From: Spirochaetales bacterium
GTDB taxonomy: Bacteria > Spirochaetota > Spirochaetia > DAHUYW01
Assembly: GCA_027306915.1 (NCBI GenBank)
Contig: DAHUYW010000028.1
Coordinates: forward strand, 1-51,737
Direction: 5' to 3'
Length of the DNA stretch: 51,737 nucleotides
Made by a program: the position numbers and the translations under genes. Below the pieces are notes generated by a model. It ran no database searches and was not told the origin of the DNA. It saw only the letters and a list, made by a program, of their open reading frames with translations. Below, piece by piece: positions 8,173 to 16,460 of the stretch (position 1 is its first letter; each line of letters opens with the position of its first letter).

Positions 8173-8553
8173 TCAACTGCGGACGCGCCCGCTGCAGCGC
8201 GGGCATCGGCACTGTCCGCCCCTCCCGAATCCGCCGCCTCGCCGCCGAAACGGGGGAGACTCCCTCTCCAAGGCCCCCGGAGAACTGGAAGCCATGGCTG
8301 TGAGGAGGTCGATCACTTCGAAGACGCGCTCGTCGCGAACGCGATAGTTGACGGTCATTCCGTCGCGTTCGTCGATCACGAGCCCGGCATCGCGCAGGAT
8401 CGCGAGGTGCTGGGAGACGTTTGCCTGCGGCCGGCCAAGCATGGTCGTGAGGTGCATCACGTAGGCCCCCTCATCGCGAAGGAGCTCGACTATGCGCAGC
8501 CGGACCGGATGCGCCAGCGCTTGGGCCTCGCCCGCCACAGCCTCGTCTTTCAT
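8173..8553 (-). CDS. ArsR/SmtB-family winged-helix repressor with Cys tail
   Basis: This cytoplasmic DNA-binding repressor has about 126 aa from the ATG at 8551-8553. The family pattern is clear: ALAHPVRLRIVELL, the recognition helix PQANVSQHLAILRDAGLV, and the wing (ERDGMTVNYRVRD). After residue 95 it carries a Gly/Arg-rich tail with C-R-C-P-R-C, a possible metal or redox site unlike the classical ArsR CVC or SmtB alpha5 sites. An in-frame GTG 15 bp upstream is possible, but GGAAGAG is well placed for the ATG. It stands first in a trio with the DUF5320-like and MBL genes, and matching operators before itself and the next gene imply autoregulation. Confidence 0.86.
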   Translation of the reverse strand: MKDEAVAGEAQALAHPVRLRIVELLRDEGAYVMHLTTMLGRPQANVSQHLAILRDAGLVIDERDGMTVNYRVRDERVFEVIDLLTAMASSSPGALERESPPFRRRGGGFGRGGQCRCPRCSGRVRS

Positions 8554-8580
8554 CCGGAGCTCTTCCACTGCAGCTAACCT

Positions 8581-8629
8581 TATTCCAATTTTCGAATACG
8601 ATAATACTCCCCTGACCGAGCCCCGTCAA
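8581..8629 (-). promoter_or_regulatory. Promoter and operator of the ArsR-family gene
   Basis: On the minus strand TTGACG (-35, 8624-8629), a 17-bp spacer and TATTAT (-10, 8601-8606) form a good sigma-70 promoter. The 18-bp inverted repeat TATTC-N8-GAATA (8581-8598) sits directly downstream, over the expected start near 8594. This placement allows repression by the gene's own product. Confidence 0.75.
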
Positions 8630-8876
8630 CAGAATTCGCTCGCACATCAGCGGGTGGGAGGGGATAGCCCACGCGAGTCGGAGCAAGGGGAGCGAGCTCG
8701 CGCGCCGAGGCGAGAATGGCGACATTGTTCAGGGCTTTTCATCGTAACGTACGGTCCTCCCGAGAGCGCCTGCTAAAGCGAGTTGTGCCTCTCGAAAGAT
8801 CACCTACAGTTGTGCTTGACTCGGCAGTACGGTTGAGCGACCTTTCTGACAAAAGCGACCGAGAAAGGAGCGCGGA
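8630..8876. other. Non-coding stretch before the acetyltransferase gene
   Basis: Between the ArsR promoter and the acetyltransferase start I see no gene. A possible weak plus-strand promoter is TTGTGC, 16 bp, TACAGT near 8784-8811. The AAGGAG before the next ATG is the only firm signal. Confidence 0.4.
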
Positions 8877-9929
8877 ATGGCGCAGGAGATCATTCTCCGT
8901 CGGATGGAGCCACGGGACGCTCCGGCGATCGCAGCACTTGACCGTGAGAGCCCGGACACCGGAGCCGTTGCCTTCTCAACGAAGTATCTCGTAGATCCCT
9001 TTGCCGCCCTTTCTGCGTTGCATCCCGGGTCGGTCGGCGTCGTCGCAGAGGCCTCCGACCAACCGGGAATCGTCGGAATGGGGGCGATGAGCCTGGGAAG
9101 ATGTCGGTACGAGGGTGCCCTGCGCGGCTATGCCTATCTCTTCGCCATCACCGTCCACCCTGCCCACCGCCGGCGCGGGATCGCCTCGAGTATCTACTCC
9201 TGGCTCATCGCAGGTGCGCGTGACCGGCTCGGCGACGACACGGTAGTGATCGCCGGGATCCAGGAGGGAAACGAGGGGTCGCTCCGTGCGGCGCGGCGGT
9301 GGAGCACCCGTATCGAGCGGCGCACCCTCACTGCCATGACAAACATGCGCTCCCGGGCGCCGCGGAGCGTCGGAGATATCGAGGTCCGTCCGGCGGGGGC
9401 GTCCGATTGGGATGAGATCGCCTGTGGACAGGACGCCTTCTATCACGGCTACAACCTCTACCCTCCGCGCAGCGCCGCCGAGATGAAGGAGTTGCACGAC
9501 GCAGAGCCGTTCGGAGCCCGCCTGCGACACTATCTTGTCGCCGTCGACCACCGTCGCTCCATTGTGGCCGGCTTGAGTGTCACGGACGAGGGTGCAATCG
9601 AGCCGATGGAGATCACGCGCATCCCGCCGCCTTTACGCATAGCAAACTCGCTATTCAGGGTATTGCCCACGGGCGGCGTCATGAGGCGCCTGCCCGTGCG
9701 GGACTTCTGGTACGCCCCGGAGCGGGAGGACGACGGGGTCTCCCTATGGGAGACCGCTCGCTGGCTCATGCGGGAGCACGGCCATGTGATGATGGCCTTC
9801 GTCGATGCGCGCGGCCCTCTCGCGCGAGTAATACCGCGGATGCCCTTCGTGCCGCGCCGCGGAGGGTACCTCGCTCTCTGCGCGCCGGTGCCTCCAAGCG
9901 CGGGGAGGCTTTTCTACCATCACAGCTAG
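8877..9929 (+). CDS. GNAT-family N-acetyltransferase
   Basis: This 350-aa protein has an N-terminal GNAT domain. The acetyl-CoA pyrophosphate loop is in ITVHPAHRRRGIASSIYSWL (about residues 84-103), matching V-x-P-x-x-R-x-x-G-I/L-A. A second, degenerate GNAT-like half follows from about 160 (IEVRPAGASDWDEIACG), as in two-domain GNATs. It transfers an acyl group from acyl-CoA to an unknown amine. AAAGGAG sits 7 bp before the ATG. It is transcribed alone and converges on the sugar operon end. Confidence 0.85.
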   Translation: MAQEIILRRMEPRDAPAIAALDRESPDTGAVAFSTKYLVDPFAALSALHPGSVGVVAEASDQPGIVGMGAMSLGRCRYEGALRGYAYLFAITVHPAHRRRGIASSIYSWLIAGARDRLGDDTVVIAGIQEGNEGSLRAARRWSTRIERRTLTAMTNMRSRAPRSVGDIEVRPAGASDWDEIACGQDAFYHGYNLYPPRSAAEMKELHDAEPFGARLRHYLVAVDHRRSIVAGLSVTDEGAIEPMEITRIPPPLRIANSLFRVLPTGGVMRRLPVRDFWYAPEREDDGVSLWETARWLMREHGHVMMAFVDARGPLARVIPRMPFVPRRGGYLALCAPVPPSAGRLFYHHS

Positions 9930-9963
9930 CGTTCTGCTCACCACATGCTCGCGCTTGGGGTAT

Positions 9964-10998
9964 CTATTCGACCAGCAATGCCGCGCGCTTGAACAGCTCC
10001 CGCAGTGAGGCGTCTCCGGAGACATCCTGGAGAACGACGAAGGCCGTTCGAAACTCCGTCTGCGCTTGCGGCGCGATCTCGAGGCCCGTCTTGACGCAGG
10101 AGACCGTGTAGTAGGGACCCATCCCCGGCTCTTTGGTGTAGGCAGGGCCGCGGGTGACCACCTCGATCGAGTCGAAGTATCCGGGAGGCGACCAGATCTT
10201 CACCACCGCGATGTGCCTGCCGGGATAGACTATCGCGAAGCAGGGCAGCGCAGGCGGTGCGGCGGCCTTGACGTCATAGAAGCCTTTCACGCCGGACCAC
10301 TGGCTCAGGGCTTCCGTCCAGGGGACGCTCGCGTTCTTCGCGCCGGCCCAATCATCGGCGCTGTCGACGACCGTGACGCTCTCGGAGGGCAGGAGGAGCC
10401 GCGCGGTCTCCCCCTCCTTCTCCATCGGTGAGAGAAGGGTGAAGTCGCGGAAGCTCGCCTCACGGAGGGTGCGGGTTGCGGTCTCGTTCGCGATAGTCGT
10501 CCGGATCTCGGCGACCGGTCGGTTCCGTCGCATGGTCACCACCGACACGGCAGCCGCTCTCTTCAGGATGTCCCTCCCCGAGAGGGCAACCTGAGCGCGC
10601 TCCGCGCTGTTTTCGACGATCCGGTAGGCGAGGTCGTAGGGTTGGCGATCGCGGGTGTTCCACGGGATCGAAAGGTAGTAGCCGCCGAACTCAACCGCGT
10701 GCAAACCGGAGCTCAGGACCATCGGTTGCGGAATGAATGACTGATGCAGGAAGGAAGCTCCGCCGCGCACGCCCAGCGCCGAGAGCAGCCGGCCTCGATT
10801 CGGGAGCACCTGCGCCTCGATTACGTCGCAGGTGATCCGGAGCAGGTCGGGGTAGGTCTTCGTGGTTGCGAGCTCGGAGACCGGAAGGACGTACTGCGCG
10901 CGCGTCGTCTCGATCATCGTTTGCGCCTGCGCCGCGAGCGCTGCGAAGACCGAAAGGACGCTCGCGAGCGCGACTCGCCTCGTGCGATTCGATTTCAT
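9964..10998 (-). CDS. Secreted protein of unknown function, possible mutarotase-like fold
   Basis: This 344-aa precursor has a signal peptide (basic RTRR, hydrophobic core, AQA cleavage near residue 26). The mature protein is beta-rich. Segments such as GLHAVEFGGYYLSIPWNTRDRQPYDLAYRIVEN and HIAVVKIWSPPGYFDSIEVVTRGPAY hint at a galactose-mutarotase-like or DUF4380-like beta-sandwich, but no catalytic His/Glu pair can be assigned with confidence. It is the last gene of the SIS/MalEFG-type operon, starting 20 bp after the permease stop, so it likely acts outside the membrane on the same sugar. Confidence 0.6.
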   Translation of the reverse strand: MKSNRTRRVALASVLSVFAALAAQAQTMIETTRAQYVLPVSELATTKTYPDLLRITCDVIEAQVLPNRGRLLSALGVRGGASFLHQSFIPQPMVLSSGLHAVEFGGYYLSIPWNTRDRQPYDLAYRIVENSAERAQVALSGRDILKRAAAVSVVTMRRNRPVAEIRTTIANETATRTLREASFRDFTLLSPMEKEGETARLLLPSESVTVVDSADDWAGAKNASVPWTEALSQWSGVKGFYDVKAAAPPALPCFAIVYPGRHIAVVKIWSPPGYFDSIEVVTRGPAYTKEPGMGPYYTVSCVKTGLEIAPQAQTEFRTAFVVLQDVSGDASLRELFKRAALLVE

Positions 10999-11017
10999 GG
11001 ACGTGTACCTCCGTTTC

Positions 11018-11854
11018 TCATGCCTTCACCGCGCCGCTCATGAAGCCGCGAATAAAGAACCTCGACACGGGCAGAAACAGCACGAAGATCGGTAGGATTA
11101 TCAGGATGGAGCCCGCAAGCAGAGGACCCCATTCGATGTACTGCTCGGCGGTGAAGGTCGCGAGACCAAGCGCCGCGGTCTTCTTCGCGCTTGAGTTGAT
11201 CATGACGAGGGCGAACATGTACTCGCCCCACGCAGAGATGAAGGCGTAGGCCCCCACGGTGACAATCCCCGGCATGCTGATCGGAAGAACGATGCGCACG
11301 AATCGGTTGACCGCGTTCGCGCCGTCGACCGCCGCCGACTCCTCGAGCTCCCTCGGGATGCTCTCGAAAAAGGAGACAAGCAGCCACGTGCAGAACGGCG
11401 AGGCGAGCCCGGCGTACACGATCACCAGGCCGTAGTAGCTGTCCCACAAACCGATGAGCGCGAAGAGCTGATACATGGGCGTGAGGACGATGATCGTCGG
11501 GAAGACGTAGATGAAGAGGAGCAGCTTCGACGTGATGCCGGTTCGAAGCTCCCGGGTGCGTGCAATTGCGTAGGCGCTGACCGACGAGATGGCGACCGAC
11601 AGCACAGCGGAGAGCGTGGAGACGTACAGAGTGTTGAGGAGGATGCGCGGAAAATCGCGCACGGGGGTGCGGGCGAAGAGGAGCGTAGCGTAATTGGCGG
11701 CCGTCGGATTCTTCGGGAAGAGCTCCGCCCTGCCCATGATCTCCCGGATCGGTTTGAACGACGATATGAAGATGTAAAGCAACGGCCAGATCAGGAACAG
11801 CAGGACGGCTGCGGTCAGCGCCGCCCGCAAGCGCCTCCGCGCGGCCGGCTTCAT
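11018..11854 (-). CDS. Carbohydrate ABC transporter permease, MalG type
   Basis: This 278-aa inner-membrane permease has six predicted TM helices. The cytoplasmic EAA loop ELEESAAVDGANAVNRFVRIVLPIS contacts the ATPase. The start ATG (11852-11854) overlaps the stop of the MalF-type gene by 4 bp (ATGA), indicating translational coupling. As is usual for CUT1 systems, no ATPase is encoded in the operon; a shared MsiK/MalK-like ATPase elsewhere is expected. Confidence 0.93.
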   Translation of the reverse strand: MKPAARRRLRAALTAAVLLFLIWPLLYIFISSFKPIREIMGRAELFPKNPTAANYATLLFARTPVRDFPRILLNTLYVSTLSAVLSVAISSVSAYAIARTRELRTGITSKLLLFIYVFPTIIVLTPMYQLFALIGLWDSYYGLVIVYAGLASPFCTWLLVSFFESIPRELEESAAVDGANAVNRFVRIVLPISMPGIVTVGAYAFISAWGEYMFALVMINSSAKKTAALGLATFTAEQYIEWGPLLAGSILIILPIFVLFLPVSRFFIRGFMSGAVKA

Positions 11855-12732
11855 CGCTGCTGCTCCTCCCGGGGCTTCAGGGTCAGAAAATAGACGAAGC
11901 CTATGACTGCGAGAACGGCTGCCACTATCACCGAGATGGTCGACGCCTCGCCGAGACGCATCGTCTTGAAGGCGGTCCGGTAGATGAGCACCGGCAGCGT
12001 CTGCGTAGCCGTGCCGGGTCCCCCCTGGGTCATGAGCCAGATGAGGTCGAAGGTGTTGAAGTTCCAGGAGAAGGCGAGGAAGCCGACGAACCAGATCATC
12101 GAGCCGAGGAGCGGAAAGGTGATGTGCCGGAAGCGCGTCCCCGGCCCTGCTCCGTCGACCATCGCCGCCTCGTAGATCTCCCTCGGGATTGTCTGAAGGG
12201 CTGCGAGGATCATGAGCGTCCCAAAAGGGAGAAACTTCCATGAGTTCAGGAGGATGAGCGTCGGCATCGCAAATCCGCCATTGCCGAGCACGTGAACCTG
12301 CTTCCCGAAGAAGAGGGTGTCGCTCAAGGCCTCGGCGACAATGCCTATCTTTGGCAGGAGCATCCAGCGCATGCACACCGCGAAGGCGACCGTGGGCACC
12401 ACCCACGGCAGCATGAAGGTCGCCCGGGCGAGGTTCATGCCCCTGAACTGCTCGTTCAGGAGAAGCGCCAGGAAGATCGGAACGGTGAGCTGGATCACGA
12501 GGTTGCCCGCCGTCCAGTAGAGGCTGCTTAAGGAGGCCGCCCAGAAGGCCTCGTCGCGGAAGACTCCCGCGTAGTTTGCAAGGCCGACCGCCTGCGCGTG
12601 CTGCGAGCCGAAGGAAACGTTGTAAAAGCTTTGGACGACGGTGCGCACGACCGGATAGGCGTACATCGCCGCCACGAGAACGATCTGAGGGACGAGGAGA
12701 AGCACTTGCTTCCGTGTGCGAAACAGGCTCAT
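11851..12732 (-). CDS. Carbohydrate ABC transporter permease, MalF type
   Basis: This 293-aa inner-membrane protein has an N-terminal TM at about residues 10-30, several further TMs and the EAA loop EIYEAAMVDGAGPGTRFRHITFPLL. It forms the heterodimeric channel with the MalG-type partner encoded immediately downstream (4-bp overlap). The binding-protein gene lies upstream, separated by a perfect stem-loop at 12759-12787. Substrate is not deducible; CUT1 systems move oligosaccharides, glycosides or glycerol phosphates. Confidence 0.93.
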   Translation of the reverse strand: MSLFRTRKQVLLLVPQIVLVAAMYAYPVVRTVVQSFYNVSFGSQHAQAVGLANYAGVFRDEAFWAASLSSLYWTAGNLVIQLTVPIFLALLLNEQFRGMNLARATFMLPWVVPTVAFAVCMRWMLLPKIGIVAEALSDTLFFGKQVHVLGNGGFAMPTLILLNSWKFLPFGTLMILAALQTIPREIYEAAMVDGAGPGTRFRHITFPLLGSMIWFVGFLAFSWNFNTFDLIWLMTQGGPGTATQTLPVLIYRTAFKTMRLGEASTISVIVAAVLAVIGFVYFLTLKPREEQQR

Positions 12733-12758
12733 GGCGCTCCTCGAATCGCGCTCAAATC

Positions 12759-12787
12759 GCCAGGTGGAGGATCGACCCCCACCTGGC
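12759..12787 (-). other. Intercistronic stem-loop between binding-protein and permease genes
   Basis: GCCAGGTGG (12759-12767), an 11-nt loop and CCACCTGGC (12779-12787) form a perfect 9-bp stem in the gap after the binding-protein stop. There is no T tract. Such elements commonly stabilise the upstream message or cause partial termination, giving more binding protein than permease. Confidence 0.6.
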
Positions 12788-12804
12788 AGTCGAGGTGCTC
12801 CCGA

Positions 12805-14196
12805 TCACTCGCTCGCCGGCATGGAGTACTTCTCCATCTGCTTCTGGCCCCATGCGGCGGCCTCTGCCGGCGTCATCTGGTTGCTTATCACCTTGTTCAC
12901 GACCTCGCCGAGGATGTCCGCTCCCGTAATGTCGCCAAGCCCGATGTTAACCCACTTGTCGTACTCGAGACCGTAGAGGGTAGCGTAGTCTTTGAGGGCC
13001 GACATCGCGACGCGGTGGATCGAATCGAACTTCTTCACGATCGGGTTATCCCAGTATTCCTTTGCGGCACCCGCCGCCTCGGTTGCCGGGAAGAACCCGC
13101 CGGGCTCGGCCCCGGAGGTGAGAATAGCGTTGACCTCGGGCTGCTCCATGAAGCGAATGAGCGTCTTCACCGCCTCGTAGCGCTCAGCGTTTTCGGCCGT
13201 CTTCTTGAAGACATGGATCTCGTTGGGGTAGGTGATGGTTCCCCGCTTGCTCATTCCCTTGAACAGGGGCATGTGCGCCGCGGCGTAGTCGGTGCTGTCG
13301 AACTCCTCGGCGAATCTCTTTTGCACCGAAGGGAAGTAGGGCGACATGGCGATGCTTCCCGCGGCGATGTTCAGCTCGATCTCTCCCCAGGACCAGGCCT
13401 CCGCGCCCTTCGGAGAATACTGGAAAAGATCCTTGTAGAGCGTAAGCGCGGCGACGGTCTCGGGGCTGTTGAACGTGACGTTGCCCTTCGCGTCGAAGAA
13501 TCGAGCGCCCGTGCCGGCAAGGAAGATGTAGGCTTGCTCGTCGGTCATCAGGTTCTTTGCTCCGCCGATGCCGATCCCCGCCACATCACCCTTCGACTTT
13601 TCGGAGATGATCTTCGCGTAGGCGAGGGCCTGCTCCCAGGTTTCCGGGGGCTGGTCGGTGCCGACGTACTGCTTCAGCAGGCTCGGCCTGTAGGTCATCA
13701 GCATCACCATCGTGAAGACCGGGATGCCCCACGTCTCTCCCTTGTAGGTGTACATCCCCTTCAGGTTCGGGAAGAACTTGTACTTCGCGTCGAGCTCATT
13801 GTAGAGCGCGGTCACCGGGGTGAGGGCGCCCGCCTTGTACATCGTGAGCGTCAGGTCCGGAATCGAGAGCTGGAAGTCCGGCAGGGTGCCCGCCTGGAGC
13901 GAAGACAGGGACTTGACCCAAGCGTCACCCCACATGATGACCTCTTGCTTTGCCTTGATGTTCGGGTACTGAGCCTGGAAGCGGTCGATGACGCTCTGAA
14001 AGGCTGCGACGCGGTGTGCCGGCGCCTCATGATGCCAGAAGGTAACGACGATCGGTTGTTTTGCAGCGGGCTGGACCGCGGGGGCGGCCGGCGTAGCCGG
14101 GGCGGCTTTCTCCTTCTCGCCCGCTGCCGACACGGAGAAGCTCGCCAACAGGATCGCGGCGACCACGAGAACAAAGACTTTTCTGAACTTGCCCAT
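12805..14196 (-). CDS. Sugar ABC transporter solute-binding protein (family 1)
   Basis: This 463-aa exported binding protein has a signal peptide (FVLVVAAILLASFSVSA) followed by an Ala/Gly/Glu/Lys start (AGEKEKAAP), a form common in spirochaetes, and an Ala/Pro-rich linker. The mature domain has the family-1 pattern (IVVTFWHHEA..., NIKAKQEVI, WGIPVFTMVMLMTYRPSLLKQY, GDVAGIGIGG). It captures a sugar or glycoside outside the membrane for the MalF/MalG pair encoded downstream. A stem-loop follows its stop codon. It comes second in the operon, 25 bp after the SIS gene. Confidence 0.93.
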   Translation of the reverse strand: MGKFRKVFVLVVAAILLASFSVSAAGEKEKAAPATPAAPAVQPAAKQPIVVTFWHHEAPAHRVAAFQSVIDRFQAQYPNIKAKQEVIMWGDAWVKSLSSLQAGTLPDFQLSIPDLTLTMYKAGALTPVTALYNELDAKYKFFPNLKGMYTYKGETWGIPVFTMVMLMTYRPSLLKQYVGTDQPPETWEQALAYAKIISEKSKGDVAGIGIGGAKNLMTDEQAYIFLAGTGARFFDAKGNVTFNSPETVAALTLYKDLFQYSPKGAEAWSWGEIELNIAAGSIAMSPYFPSVQKRFAEEFDSTDYAAAHMPLFKGMSKRGTITYPNEIHVFKKTAENAERYEAVKTLIRFMEQPEVNAILTSGAEPGGFFPATEAAGAAKEYWDNPIVKKFDSIHRVAMSALKDYATLYGLEYDKWVNIGLGDITGADILGEVVNKVISNQMTPAEAAAWGQKQMEKYSMPASE

Positions 14197-14221
14197 CTTC
14201 TTTCCTCCTTCCTTTCTCGGA

Positions 14222-14977
14222 TCAGAGTAGCTTTATGCGATTGAAGTACTTGTCGATCAGCTTCTTGTTCGCCTCATCGCCGCCGACCCGGTTGGCGCTC
14301 ATGTAGATCGGGGGGCTGAAGCCTTTGCCTACCATGTACTCGACGGCGTCGATTTCCATCCGGCGAACGATGTAGGCGTCGGTGATCCCGGAAATCGGCG
14401 CGAAGGGGCGGTCAAATCCGGGAATCTCCATCACGCTGTCCCCAATTGGGTTGTAGTCGTCGATGAACAGGTCGACGATGTCCATCATGTTCTTCTTGGA
14501 GGGATGGCGGGTGATGTGGTCCTTCGGGATCTCTTTTTGCCAGATGGCGCTCGCGACGCCGATCGTGAAGGCGCCCCGCGCCTTGCACGCGAGACAGGCG
14601 TCGATCGAGCCGGCGTTCACGCCGATGTTGTTGAACACGATCGCGACGTCGCCCTTCTCGATGCGGTAATAGTCAACGGCGCACTCCATGTAGCCGGGAA
14701 GGCGCTCGGTCCGCATCCCGTAGGTTGCGGGGACGCTGCCGTACAGCGCGGCGAGGGCAGGGATGAAGTTGACCGCCGCGAAGCCGCCGGCTCGGTAGAA
14801 CATGTCGTAGGGCGGAAGATTGGTGTGCCCACCGGTGCCGACCGCATGGACGAGCTTGTCCGCCATGATCGCGTCGCCGATGGCCACTCCCGCTTTCTTG
14901 AAGTTTCCGGCCTGCTCCCTCTCGATCCGTTCCAGGTACTCGAGGGTGATCTCATAGAAACTCTTCCGGCTCGCCAT
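14222..14977 (-). CDS. SIS-domain sugar isomerase-like protein
   Basis: This 251-aa cytoplasmic protein has a SIS (sugar isomerase) fold. The first phosphate-binding strand-loop is LVHAVGTGGHTN (about 42-53), and the second is DVAIVFNNIGVNAGSIDACLACKARGAFTIGVAS. It resembles the UPF0309/DUF2529-like sugar-isomerase-domain proteins that accompany ABC transporters. Ketose/aldose phosphate isomerisation or ligand sensing are both possible. It leads the operon, so it probably acts on the imported sugar phosphate. AAGGAGG is well placed before the ATG, and a promoter with an operator-like repeat lies upstream. Confidence 0.8.
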   Translation of the reverse strand: MASRKSFYEITLEYLERIEREQAGNFKKAGVAIGDAIMADKLVHAVGTGGHTNLPPYDMFYRAGGFAAVNFIPALAALYGSVPATYGMRTERLPGYMECAVDYYRIEKGDVAIVFNNIGVNAGSIDACLACKARGAFTIGVASAIWQKEIPKDHITRHPSKKNMMDIVDLFIDDYNPIGDSVMEIPGFDRPFAPISGITDAYIVRRMEIDAVEYMVGKGFSPPIYMSANRVGGDEANKKLIDKYFNRIKLL

Positions 14978-15089
14978 ACAAACCTCCTTGAGAACGATTC
15001 GTATAGACAGCGTTCACAGGGAACGCGGAGTTGTAGGCCGAGCAAAGGAGGGTGCCCTATCCGAGCGAGGCGTTGGTGAAGAATGATGG

Positions 15090-15138
15090 TAACGTACGGT
15101 TAATTAATATTCTGAGTCCCACTCGTGCGTTCTGTCAA
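15090..15138 (-). promoter_or_regulatory. Promoter and operator-like repeat of the SIS/MalEFG-type operon
   Basis: Minus-strand TTGACA (15133-15138), an 18-bp spacer and CAGAAT (15109-15114, 4/6) form a likely sigma-70 promoter about 130 bp before the SIS gene. TAAC-N5-GTTA (15090-15102, core GTACG) lies at the expected start site and suits a LacI- or GntR-type repressor. No regulator gene is adjacent. Confidence 0.55.
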
Positions 15139-15336
15139 GCAAAACCTCGGTCGCGGTCGGAGAGCATGGCGCGCAGGCGGCGCCCGCCCCGGCTGCCGCC
15201 GCGAAACGACGGGGAGGACTTGTTGCTCGCGGGCGCCCGGTCGGTTACAATCAACAAAGTTCCCCTATACCCCTGCTCGCCGACTTTCGCCCGGTTCGGA
15301 GGCGTCACTCTTCGTTTCATGGTGAGGAGGCGAACA
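15139..15336 (+). promoter_or_regulatory. Non-coding stretch with promoter for the esterase lipoprotein gene
   Basis: TTGCTC (15223-15228), a 17-bp spacer and TACAAT (15246-15251) suggest a plus-strand promoter with a leader of about 80 nt. GAGGAGG (15324-15330) precedes the ATG at 15337. I see no other gene in 14978-15336. Confidence 0.5.
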
Positions 15337-16446
15337 ATGACAAAGCCCTTTTCCTCGGCGCTTGTGGCGACGCTGGCGGTGGCGGCGACGCTCGCGCTCG
15401 CGGTTTTGGCCGGCTGCGCCGGCACCCGGGGCGCCGGGTCAATGGGGCCGCCCGCCGCTTTCGGCGGAGCCGACGAGCAGGAGGTGCGCCGGGCGGTCGC
15501 CGCCTTTGTCTCCGCGCTCAATCGGGCCGACTACGGGAGCGCTTCGCGTTACCTCGCTCCGGAGTTTACCCAGTTTGTCGGCTTCGGGAGAGAGCTCGTC
15601 ACGCCTGCCGCGATGATGCCGGGCGATCCGATGCCGGACTACCTGCTCCGGCTCGGTACCTTCGAGGTGAGCGGAAGCGGCCGGAGTGCCGTCGCCGCAG
15701 GCTACCTTTACGGTCAGATCACCCTTGCCGGCGAGCTGGCGCGCGGCCCATGGGGCTTCTCCTTCTTCTGGGTGAAGTCGGGCTCGGTCTGGAAGATGGC
15801 TCATGCCCACACTTCCGAGGTGAGCCTGACCTCCTTCCGCCGCTTCGTCACTCTCCCGGAAGGCTACGAGCCCGGCTCTCCGAGGCGGTGGCCATTGATC
15901 CTTTTCCTGCATGGCGCGGGCGAGCGGGGTGATGACGTAAGCCTGGTAAAAAAGAACGGAGTCCCAAAGATCGCCGAGCGTGATCGCTCGCTCCCGTTCG
16001 TGACGGTATCGCCCCAGTGTCCTGACGGAACAAGCTGGCCGATGCTCACCGAGTCGCTTGACGCCCTTCTCGACGAGGTGATAGGCAGCTACCCGATCGA
16101 CGTGGACCGTATCTACCTCACTGGGTTGAGCATGGGAGGCTTCGGGACCTGGTACCTTGCAGCGGCCCACCCCGAGCGGTTCGCGGCCATTGCACCGGTA
16201 TCCGGGATTGGCGACCCGAAGCGGGCACAGAGGCTCGCGGGGCTTCCGGTCTGGGCCTTCCACGGGGAGTACGATCCGTTCGTTCCTTTGGAGAAGGACC
16301 GGGAGATGATCGACGCCCTAAAGCGATTCGGCGGTGAGGTCCGGTTCACCGTGTACGCCGACGCCGGGCACGACATCTGGGATCGAGTCTACGACAATGC
16401 GGAGCTCTATGCGTGGTTCCTCCGCCACAAGCGTTCGTCCGAATAG
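15337..16446 (+). CDS. Lipoprotein with NTF2-like domain and alpha/beta-hydrolase esterase
   Basis: This 369-aa lipoprotein has a signal peptide ending LAGC (Cys27). Residues about 45-165 resemble an NTF2/SnoaL-like unit (EVRRAVAAFVSALNRADYGSASRY...), and about 168-365 form a dienelactone-hydrolase/PHB-depolymerase-like domain. The catalytic triad can be read as Ser265 in GLSMGG, Asp313 in HGEYDPFVP and His345 in DAGHDIW, with the oxyanion region at FLHGAGERGDD. It is probably a surface esterase or peptidase of the predicted-peptidase family; the substrate is unknown. The fused N-terminal domain is less usual. The ATG is chosen for its GAGGAGG and immediate signal peptide. Confidence 0.87.
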   Translation: MTKPFSSALVATLAVAATLALAVLAGCAGTRGAGSMGPPAAFGGADEQEVRRAVAAFVSALNRADYGSASRYLAPEFTQFVGFGRELVTPAAMMPGDPMPDYLLRLGTFEVSGSGRSAVAAGYLYGQITLAGELARGPWGFSFFWVKSGSVWKMAHAHTSEVSLTSFRRFVTLPEGYEPGSPRRWPLILFLHGAGERGDDVSLVKKNGVPKIAERDRSLPFVTVSPQCPDGTSWPMLTESLDALLDEVIGSYPIDVDRIYLTGLSMGGFGTWYLAAAHPERFAAIAPVSGIGDPKRAQRLAGLPVWAFHGEYDPFVPLEKDREMIDALKRFGGEVRFTVYADAGHDIWDRVYDNAELYAWFLRHKRSSE

Positions 16447-16460
16447 GGGCGGGCAGCGCC

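Noticed and set aside
12598..14244. 548-codon plus-strand frame antisense to the binding-protein gene
   Set aside because: Typical high-GC antisense frame: Arg/His/Leu-rich, no conserved motif, while the minus strand carries a complete binding protein.
8744..15101. 12-mer GTAACGTACGGT found near 8745 and 15090
   Set aside because: Two copies without a shared gene context; only the second lies in a plausible operator, so coincidence is more likely.
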